From a bacterium (GTDB lineage: Bacteria > UBP15 > UBA6099 > DSWB01), in contig JAGUYV010000495.1 of NCBI GenBank assembly GCA_020061125.1, positions 1-30,070 of the forward strand: a DNA stretch of 30,070 nt. Direction: 5' to 3'. Shown here piece by piece: positions 24,347-30,070 of the stretch. The notes under the pieces were generated by a model that saw only the letters and a program-made list of their open reading frames with translations, had not been told where the DNA came from and did no database searches. Position 1 is the first letter of the stretch; the number at the start of each line of letters is the position of its first letter. The translations under genes and the position numbers were made by a program.

Positions 24347-25954
24347 TCATTTGATGTATCCCATGTCTTTGAGTTTCCTGGTCTTCTGGCTGTCGGTCAG
24401 CGACTGTGTGCGGCGTCGTTCCCAATGGTGGTGGGCCAGCGTCAGGCGTTTGCGATACTCTTCCAATCGTGAGGCCATGCCAGAGAACACGGGATTCGCG
24501 GAATCGTAAATATCGCGCCGCTCCTCGGGATCGGACGGAACATGAAATGCCACGAGCCGGGGCGAGGGATCGCCGATATCCGTTTTCACAAATTTCACAA
24601 TATGTTCCGAATTTCGCACCGAGGCCCACATGGCATCGGCGCCTCCGTCCGGCGGATGGACTTTCGTGAGGGTTTTGAATTCCTTGAGGCGTTCGTAATT
24701 CTCGCGATCGGGCACCACTTCATGCGAAAAGGCTTCGAGATCCGGAGGGGCGGCGCTTCCGCGCAATGTCGCGGACAGGTCCACGCCCTGGGGCGCGGCC
24801 TCATCGGGCATGGCCTGGGCGCATAAACCCGCCAGCGTGGGAAACGCGTCCACGGACCGCGTGATAAATTTATGCAGCCCCGGTTTCACGCCCGCGCACG
24901 GTCCATATATGAAAAACGGGGTATGCAGCACCTCGGGCGCCTGCTGATTTCCATGCGTGAATTTGAAGAACGCATTGTCCCGGTGCATGATTTCCCCATG
25001 GTCCGCGGTGAACGCAATCACGCTCTCTTCCATGAGGCCGCGCTCGCGTATCCGTTCCACGGTTTTTCCGAACAGGGCGTCGAGCCGCGCCACATTGAGC
25101 TTGAACAGATAGGTGATTGCGGACAGATACTTTTCAAGTTTGGCGGGCGGGAAATTCAATGCGCGCACATGGCTGGGGAAGTCCCATTGCAATTGCAGGG
25201 CGTCTTGGCTGCTGTTCTGGTATATGTCATGAAATTGTTCGACCTCTTCGAGCGACAGCCCCGCGGCCTTGCGTTCTGCGGGGAGATCTTTCACGCGGTA
25301 TGCAGGCGTCAGCCCGTAGTCTTGAATGCGATTCCGGAGCGTGGGCTGAAACGGATACACGGAATGCGTGATGGTGAATGCCGTCATGACAAATGCGCGG
25401 TAGTTCCGGTCCGAGGCCAGCTTATCCAGAAGCATTTCAAACAGCCAGTGGCCGGGAGTCAGCAGATAGTCCGCGACATGCCGCGAGCCGGCGCCGTAGT
25501 TCATGCCGAATTTGGCCATAGCGTGCGCATCGAAATAGAATGTGTCGTACCCGTTGTTCGCAAACACCTGTGAAATTTGAGGCAGAGGAGATTGCAGGAT
25601 TTCCGGCTGTGAAAAAACGCCGTGCAGATCCGCGTGCGCGCCCGTGAACAGGGAGGCATATGAAATGCCCGAGGCGCCGATTTCCACGCTGTTGTTCATG
25701 AACACCGCGCTTTTTTCCGCCAGGCGCGCCAGATTCGGTGTGAACCCGATGTCCTCGTTGAAGGGATTGATGGCCCACGCGGGAACCGTGCACGGCACAT
25801 AATAGAGCACCAGCCGCGGATGGTCGGGATTACGGGAAGAACTGCGCAGAGGCGGCGTGCTGCGGTTTCTTCGCCAGGTGTACAAACCCGCTCCGGCTGC
25901 GGCCACGCCCGCAGCTCCCGCCCCCGCCAGCATGAGAAATCGTCTTCTGTTCAT
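24347..25954 (-). CDS. Exported sulfatase/alkaline-phosphatase-fold protein with a degenerate active site
   Basis: A 535-residue protein with a Tat-like leader ('NRRRFLM', then an Ala/Gly hydrophobic stretch to about 25). The sulfatase-type core is recognisable from 'TPNLARLAEKSAVFMNN', 'YASLFTG', 'ITHSVYPFQP' (H197), 'FTADHGE' (D318, H319) and 'HGNQQAPEVLHTPFFIYGP' (H334). However, the CxPxR nucleophile motif reads S95-G-I-S-Y99, and the usual first metal-binding Asp pair after the first beta strand is replaced by 'YYVPCTVPAW'. It may use Ser95, act as a phosphoryl/phosphoglycerol transferase variant, or be inactive. It stands alone on the minus strand, convergent with the acetate genes. Confidence 0.82.
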   Translation of the reverse strand: MNRRRFLMLAGAGAAGVAAAGAGLYTWRRNRSTPPLRSSSRNPDHPRLVLYYVPCTVPAWAINPFNEDIGFTPNLARLAEKSAVFMNNSVEIGASGISYASLFTGAHADLHGVFSQPEILQSPLPQISQVFANNGYDTFYFDAHAMAKFGMNYGAGSRHVADYLLTPGHWLFEMLLDKLASDRNYRAFVMTAFTITHSVYPFQPTLRNRIQDYGLTPAYRVKDLPAERKAAGLSLEEVEQFHDIYQNSSQDALQLQWDFPSHVRALNFPPAKLEKYLSAITYLFKLNVARLDALFGKTVERIRERGLMEESVIAFTADHGEIMHRDNAFFKFTHGNQQAPEVLHTPFFIYGPCAGVKPGLHKFITRSVDAFPTLAGLCAQAMPDEAAPQGVDLSATLRGSAAPPDLEAFSHEVVPDRENYERLKEFKTLTKVHPPDGGADAMWASVRNSEHIVKFVKTDIGDPSPRLVAFHVPSDPEERRDIYDSANPVFSGMASRLEEYRKRLTLAHHHWERRRTQSLTDSQKTRKLKDMGYIK

Positions 25955-26044
25955 TTTTCTGGTTTATCCTTCTATTTGCTTTTCCGCGTTTCGATTCGCT
26001 TCCATCGGGATATCCGTGTCTTCGGTCTTTCTATTCTCGCATAC

Positions 26045-26075
26045 ATTATAATTAAAGCCCACCCCATGATTTCAA
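26045..26075 (-). promoter_or_regulatory. Sigma-70-type promoter for the sulfatase-like gene
   Basis: On the minus strand TTGAAA (26075-26070, 5 of 6), 19-bp spacer, perfect TATAAT (26050-26045). The predicted start near 26038 gives a leader of about 84 bases. The rest of the 25955-26150 gap holds nothing further that I recognise. Confidence 0.45.
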
Positions 26076-26150
26076 ACCGGGAAGCAGGATCCATCGAAAA
26101 AGCCTGTTCACATATGCCTGTTTCAGCATGTTTGACAAAAGGGGAAAGTG

Positions 26151-27401
26151 TCAGTTCTGAACAATGCCGCGGGAGGCGCCCAGGGCGGCGCCCAGGCACG
26201 GCAGGGTTGTGGCGCCCTGTGAACACACCAGGAGTTCCGCATGGCGCGGCAATGCGTCAGGAGCCAGATCGATTTTCATGACACGCGCATGATCCGCCAG
26301 CGCCGCACACAAGGCCGGCCCTAAAATCTTTGATGTCACGGCGTTGTACCCCGACCCGGTACCATAGATGCGCGTGGCCGGGGGCAAACCATTCTCCAGT
26401 CTTTCTTTCTGCATGAGGGCAAGTACGCGGCCGATAAATTCGGCCTGAATGAAAAAGCACAGCGCAGCCGCGGGATCGCCGTCCCCGAGTCTGCGATCAA
26501 GCTCCTGCGGCATTAGTTCCAGGCCCGTGAATTTCTCATAAAGAAACGCCGGGAAATCCGCAGCCCCCGTGAGGTCCGCGAACACCTGGTCCGAGCGGAT
26601 GCGGCTTGCGGCGCGCGGGGCCAGAGCGCGCGCCATGAACATCTCGAGCTTGCCCGGCGACATTTTTTTTCTGTCCCTGGCGTGCTGGCGGATTGCGACG
26701 GGCAGCGTGTCCAGGATTTCCCGAATCTTCGCGCCGGGCTTTTCCGCGCAGGAATCTTCGTACCGCTCAATTCCCAGCAGCAGCAGGGTGTGCAAATCCG
26801 CGGATGAAAAGGTGGCGGCGAATCCGGGATCGTCGTTCATGGCCAGATCGGGAATCCACACGGGCTTGTTGCGCGCGGTGCGGCTGCGCAGACTCACGCG
26901 TTTCCCGTCGCGGGATGAAACCCCGCCGAAACCCGTGCCAAGGCTGAAAACGATGCTGTCACCGTTGCCCGGGGGCAGCGCGTAAATGGGCGTCCAGGAA
27001 TCTTTGTACAAAAACACCTGCGTCTTGAGTTCCTTTTCAAGGCGTTCCTTGAGAGGATAGTTTTTCATGCCCGTGTTGAGCGCTTCAATCACGCGGCCGT
27101 CTTCCACGAACCCGGCCGAGGCCACGCCCACCGCATGAATGCATTCCGCGCCCGCATCCTTGAGCAGCTCAAGAACCGCGCCCACCATGGCCCTCTCAAT
27201 GAGCTTGGACCGTCCTTCCGCGGTCAGGCCCCGTTGCGCTTCATGGTCAAGCATGGCGTGGTATTTTATGTTTTCGAGTGCCGACACAAAGGACACGGAC
27301 TCGCCCCCGGCATCCGCGACGAACACGGCCGCCGCCAGCTTGGTGCCGCCCAAATCCAGCCCAACGACAATGCGTTCCCCTGTGTCCTGCATTCCTGTCA
27401 T
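26151..27401 (-). CDS. ROK-like sugar kinase, long form without the ROK zinc motif
   Basis: A 416-residue protein of the actin-like ATPase fold. 'VGLDLGGTKLAAAV' (residues 13-26) is the ROK phosphate-1 motif, 'SLGTGFGG' phosphate-2, and 'GTGSGYNAV' the adenosine site. 'VGVASAGFVEDGRV' is the usual substrate-side segment. ROK kinases are near 300 residues and carry CxCGxxGC; this one is over 100 longer and that cluster is absent. An insert of about 130 residues (about 200-330, with 'FSSADLHTLLLLGIERYED') lies between the lobes. A hexose or amino-sugar kinase role is likely but the substrate is unknown. It could also be a sensor protein. ATG 27401 has GAGG close upstream; Met4 (27392) is an alternative start. 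Confidence 0.8.
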   Translation of the reverse strand: MTGMQDTGERIVVGLDLGGTKLAAAVFVADAGGESVSFVSALENIKYHAMLDHEAQRGLTAEGRSKLIERAMVGAVLELLKDAGAECIHAVGVASAGFVEDGRVIEALNTGMKNYPLKERLEKELKTQVFLYKDSWTPIYALPPGNGDSIVFSLGTGFGGVSSRDGKRVSLRSRTARNKPVWIPDLAMNDDPGFAATFSSADLHTLLLLGIERYEDSCAEKPGAKIREILDTLPVAIRQHARDRKKMSPGKLEMFMARALAPRAASRIRSDQVFADLTGAADFPAFLYEKFTGLELMPQELDRRLGDGDPAAALCFFIQAEFIGRVLALMQKERLENGLPPATRIYGTGSGYNAVTSKILGPALCAALADHARVMKIDLAPDALPRHAELLVCSQGATTLPCLGAALGASRGIVQN

Positions 27402-27448
27402 GGCCTCACGACAACAAATTTTCGTTGTTCCGGCATGTACTTTAAATC

Positions 27449-27476
27449 ATTTTACCCAAATATCGTTAACGATAAA
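27449..27476 (-). promoter_or_regulatory. Promoter and palindromic operator of the ROK-like kinase
   Basis: On the minus strand TTTATC (27476-27471), 16-bp spacer, TAAAAT (27454-27449, 5 of 6). The perfect 14-bp palindrome TATCGTTAACGATA (27461-27474) overlaps the -35 and spacer, and a half site AATCGTTAA follows at 27481-27489. This looks like a repressor operator, perhaps sugar-responsive. The leader would be about 41 bases. Confidence 0.45.
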
Positions 27477-27507
27477 CGGGAATCGTTAATTTTATTGAAA
27501 GAAGGTC

Positions 27508-27532
27508 AAAAAGCCGGAACAGGCGATTCCGG
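27508..27532 (-). terminator. Intrinsic terminator of the FecR/beta-barrel operon
   Basis: On the minus strand the stem CCGGAA/TTCCGG (27532-27527 with 27519-27514, 7-base loop) is followed by C and a run of five T, 14 bases after the beta-barrel stop codon. Confidence 0.65.
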
Positions 27533-27545
27533 AACCGGATCCCTG

Positions 27546-28703
27546 TTAAAACCTGTTGATGAGTCCCAGTGCGGTTACCTGCTCCTTGTATTCGTAAATA
27601 GAATCGTTGGACCGGCTGTTCACCCATGTGCGTGATACAAACGCGGACTGCGACTCGTTTAACGCGCGCCGGATTTGCAGCATTATATAAGTCAATTTGT
27701 TCTCCGTTGGCGTCGAGGGTTCGGTCTGTCCATAATTACCTGCATAGCGGTTGGGATACCGGGTTTTGTCGGAGAGATAATATACGGTCGCCGATGTGTC
27801 TTCATCGAAATCCCGCAGCGCAAACACGGACAACGCGGTTTGGCTGTAAACATCATATCCCGGAACAAGTTTTTCGCCGTACTCGAATGTAGCGTCGTTG
27901 TACCAGAAATAGTAACCATTGCTGTCGGATGCGTTGTGGGTTTTTTCGTAGGATATCTGAATAAAAGCGAGCGGATAGAGACTCACGAGCCGCGACACGG
28001 ACGCGGTGAATGTGTTGGTCCGGTCCGAGCGGTGCGCGCTTGTGTCGCTGTAGGAAATGTCCACGATGGCTTCGCCGGGATAGTGCGTGCGTCCGGAACG
28101 GTAACTCACGCTTGCGTTCACAAAATTCCCGAAATCGCGGGACAGGGTCGCAGACCAGCCATGCTGGCGGGAATCCTGGTCCTGATCCGAATAAAATTCC
28201 ATCGCGGAAAAAGCGTCCAGCCGCAGAGTGTTACCGCGCCCCAACGGGTGCATGTAATACAATCCCAGTTCGCGGGTGCTTCCGTTCAGCGCAGTCAGTG
28301 ACTGATTTGAGGCATCGGTCTTTTCCATTCGCGCCAGCGCCCCGCCCTGCCCCCTGCCCAGCGGCTGCGCCCATTCCGCGCGAAACCCGGATTCCGTGAC
28401 ATCCTCGGTTGCATATTTGCCGTCGTCCGTGCGCGCAATGTCGAGATCAAGCATAAGAGACCTGTCACGGCCCATGGGAAAATCCGCGCTTGCGTCCAAA
28501 CGCGTTTTGAACATGGAATTGCTTTCCGCGTCGTCCCGCGTGCTGTAAAAATTTGTCGTGGACTCCGAAGACAGTTTGAGTTCCACGACGATTTCCGGCC
28601 TGCTCTTTTCAAGCTCCGGCGCGAGTTCCTGCGCCATGCATGGCGCCGCCCGCAAAAAGGCGAACAGCAAAAGAGAGGTGCTGATGAAGCGGATGCGATT
28701 CAT
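27546..28703 (-). CDS. Outer-membrane beta-barrel protein of unknown function
   Basis: A 385-residue protein with a Sec signal peptide (about 1-24, 'PCMAQ'). The mature part alternates polar and hydrophobic residues in many strands with aromatic girdles ('GWSATLSRDFGNFVNASVSY', 'LAFIQISYE', 'YYFWYNDATFEYGE') and ends in 'ALGLINRF', a C-terminal Phe typical of the outer-membrane assembly signal. No specific family is recognised. It is the gene after the FecR-domain protein (41 bases) and ahead of a terminator, so the two are probably one operon. A channel or surface-anchoring role is possible; nothing in the sequence decides this. Confidence 0.75.
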   Translation of the reverse strand: MNRIRFISTSLLLFAFLRAAPCMAQELAPELEKSRPEIVVELKLSSESTTNFYSTRDDAESNSMFKTRLDASADFPMGRDRSLMLDLDIARTDDGKYATEDVTESGFRAEWAQPLGRGQGGALARMEKTDASNQSLTALNGSTRELGLYYMHPLGRGNTLRLDAFSAMEFYSDQDQDSRQHGWSATLSRDFGNFVNASVSYRSGRTHYPGEAIVDISYSDTSAHRSDRTNTFTASVSRLVSLYPLAFIQISYEKTHNASDSNGYYFWYNDATFEYGEKLVPGYDVYSQTALSVFALRDFDEDTSATVYYLSDKTRYPNRYAGNYGQTEPSTPTENKLTYIMLQIRRALNESQSAFVSRTWVNSRSNDSIYEYKEQVTALGLINRF

Positions 28704-28744
28704 TGCGCCTTGCGCCGGAATGCGCCTGGGAACCGGCCGAACGG

Positions 28745-30070
28745 CTACTGGTCCCCGGCGGATGGCTGCGCTTTCATTGCGTCGGATTTGGTCTTTTCAA
28801 TTTCCGCCAGCCGTTCCTTGATGATCTGTTCGAGTCTCTGGCGAATCTGCTCGGGCGTAAGATCCGACTCCTTGAGCCTTTCCATGAGCTTTTCCAGATC
28901 CACATTCAGAGACATGGCCTTGAGCGCGAGCATGCGCAGTTTCATATCGGCCCGGACTTCGTTGAGCCGCCGGAGCGCCTCACCCAGTTTCTGCGGATCC
29001 ACGCCGCGCCTGATGGCTTCGATAATCAGGGTTGCCTCCCGGTCATTAATCACGCCGTTTCGCAGAGCACGGATCAGCGGCTCGAGCTTTTCGCGGGTCA
29101 CGCCTTTTTCCAGAGCGTCCTTGATGATTTGCAATTCGCGGCGCGCGGGATCGTCGGGATTCATGCGGCTCATGGCCTGTTCGAGTTTGGCCCGATCCAT
29201 GTCGCGCAGGATGTCGGCGCGCAATGTATCGAGTTCCACAGCGGACATGTTCTGCGCTCCGTCCTGCCCGGCGCGCGCATCCCGCAGGGCTTCCAGCTTC
29301 TGGCGCAGGTCCGCGCCCCTGCCGTCACGCACCAGCTCCACGACTTTCAGCAGCCTGTCGCGGGGAATGTCCGTGCGGGACGCCAGGTCCAGGGCTATGC
29401 CCGCGGCGTCGCGGTCCACGCCGCGGTGCACGGATACGAGCACATCCTGCGCGTCGTCCGCGCTCAAACGGCCCTCGCGGACATTCTCCATGAGTTTCTG
29501 TTTCTTGTCTTCGGGCAGCTTGTGGATGCGGGCCGCAACGGCGGTGCGGCTCACGGCGTCCTGTGTGTCGGCGTCATCTTCACTTTCGTCCTGGTTCAAC
29601 CGCCTCGCAAGCCTCTCGCGTTTTCTTTCAAGCAACTCTTTTTTAAGCCGCAGAGGGCGGATGGGGGCACGGCCGCGTTTCACATCCGTGGAGTGCTCCG
29701 GGTCCACGAGCACGCGGTCCCTGATGTTCTCCAGAATACTGCCCACTTCCACCTGTCCGTCGAACACGGTCACGGAAGTAGTTTGCTCATCGTCAAGTTC
29801 CACGGAAAAATCCGTGCCGCGCACGCCGGCGATGGCCGTGGGCGTTTCCACGGTGAACCCGGAACCGGCCGTGAGCTTTTTGCTCACCACGGCGCGCATG
29901 GACCCGGATTCAAGGGACACTTTGGAATTCCTGGTCGAGGCGGCATAGTCCGCGGCCAGGGCGCTGATTTTCAACACGGACAATTCGCCCACCACCATCA
30001 GAGTTCCGTCCTCGAACACCAGGCGCGCCTTGGAACCTGCTCCGGTTTTGATGCTGTCGCCGGGCGAAAG
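28745..30070 (-). CDS. FecR-domain protein with helical repeat region (5' partial)
   Basis: The frame runs off the right edge; the GTG at 30019 is internal because the upstream codons continue the FecR domain ('PGDSIKTGAGSKARLVFEDG'). The FecR domain continues with 'GELSVLKI', 'TAIAGVRGTDFSV' and 'TVFDGQVEVG'. Outside the iron-dicitrate system this domain occurs in many secreted or periplasmic proteins of unknown role and is not itself evidence for iron uptake. About 40 charged residues follow, then a long alpha-helical region containing four 33-residue repeats (nt 28811-29206), ending in a Lys/Glu-rich tail. No anti-sigma membrane part is visible in the window. It is co-directional with the outer-membrane barrel gene 41 bases downstream, suggesting a joint envelope function. 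Confidence 0.83.
   Translation of the reverse strand, partial: LSPGDSIKTGAGSKARLVFEDGTLMVVGELSVLKISALAADYAASTRNSKVSLESGSMRAVVSKKLTAGSGFTVETPTAIAGVRGTDFSVELDDEQTTSVTVFDGQVEVGSILENIRDRVLVDPEHSTDVKRGRAPIRPLRLKKELLERKRERLARRLNQDESEDDADTQDAVSRTAVAARIHKLPEDKKQKLMENVREGRLSADDAQDVLVSVHRGVDRDAAGIALDLASRTDIPRDRLLKVVELVRDGRGADLRQKLEALRDARAGQDGAQNMSAVELDTLRADILRDMDRAKLEQAMSRMNPDDPARRELQIIKDALEKGVTREKLEPLIRALRNGVINDREATLIIEAIRRGVDPQKLGEALRRLNEVRADMKLRMLALKAMSLNVDLEKLMERLKESDLTPEQIRQRLEQIIKERLAEIEKTKSDAMKAQPSAGDQ
28811..29206 (-). repeat. Four 33-residue helical protein repeats in the FecR-domain protein
   Basis: Counting from the GTG at 30019, units are residues 272-304, 305-337, 338-370 and 371-403. Anchor residues M274, V307, V340 and V373 and the 'KL' pairs at 278, 311, 344 and 377 recur at exactly 33 residues ('DRAKLEQAM', 'TREKLEPLI', 'DPQKLGEAL', 'DLEKLMERL'). 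Each unit is long enough for two short helices. Confidence 0.6.

Noticed and set aside
26006-26018. CGGGATATCCGTG, similar to the palindrome at 11545-11560
   Set aside because: Only partly symmetric, single copy, lies downstream of the predicted start of the sulfatase-like gene and no sigma-54 box is near.
27412-27429. Short inverted repeat ACAAC...GTTGT in the leader of the ROK-like kinase
   Set aside because: Only 5 bp with an 8-base loop; no T-run or second copy, so chance is likely.

Overview
The window is about 60% GC (estimated by eye), gene-dense, and comes from a Gram-negative-type bacterium: it encodes outer-membrane channel and beta-barrel proteins, periplasmic adaptors, Tat/Sec-type leaders and FecR-type envelope proteins. 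ADP-forming acetate-CoA ligase, a FlgD-Ig-like C-terminal module on a secreted protein, and many stand-alone two-component systems suggest an uncultivated, probably anaerobic or facultative lineage outside the well-studied groups. A placement near Elusimicrobiota, Omnitrophota or 'deltaproteobacterial' relatives is only a guess. No tRNA, rRNA, CRISPR array, insertion sequence or phage gene is visible. There is no gene-free stretch above 300 bases; the longest gap is about 196 bases (25955-26150).

Layout: (1) <3-1727, the end of a large secreted protein with propeller-like repeats and a FlgD-like C-terminal domain; 1821-3242, an FGGY sugar kinase resembling sedoheptulokinase. (2) 3324-11547, three two-component systems side by side: a NarL-type pair (3324-6342, +), an NtrC-type pair with a soluble PAS kinase (6352-8937, -), and an NtrC-type pair with a four-helix membrane kinase (9104-11547, +). 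(3) 11716-20962, a metal (probably Cu(I)/Ag(I)) handling island: a 53-aa membrane protein, a secreted DUF3347 protein with a Cys/His tail, a DUF2231 membrane protein with a 14-His tail, two consecutive TolC-like proteins, a CusB-like adaptor with heavy-metal-binding motifs at both ends, and a CusA-like RND pump keeping the three-methionine copper site. (4) 21098-24274, ADP-forming acetate-CoA ligase plus a BioD-like/DRTGG protein. (5) 24347-27401 (-), a degenerate sulfatase-fold protein and a long ROK-like kinase. (6) 27546->30070 (-), a FecR-domain protein with a 33-residue helical repeat, and an outer-membrane beta-barrel.

The most informative part is the control of the metal island. Directly after the NtrC-type regulator gene lies a textbook sigma-54 promoter (GG-N10-GC at 11659-11672). 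It is preceded by a perfect 16-bp palindrome and a degenerate copy 23 bp further on, placed as tandem enhancer sites. This suggests that the 9104-11547 system switches on the DUF3347 operon, a logic like ZraSR/ZraP but with different parts. The efflux genes 12661-20962 have their own sigma-70-type promoter whose -35/-10 spacer is filled by a perfect 7-4-7 inverted repeat, which looks like a repressor or metalloregulator operator; no matching regulator gene is in the window. The island would thus have two separately controlled layers: periplasmic metal binding (sigma-54) and export (sigma-70 plus operator). At least two kinase genes appear to start at or within a few bases of their predicted transcription start (leaderless or nearly so).
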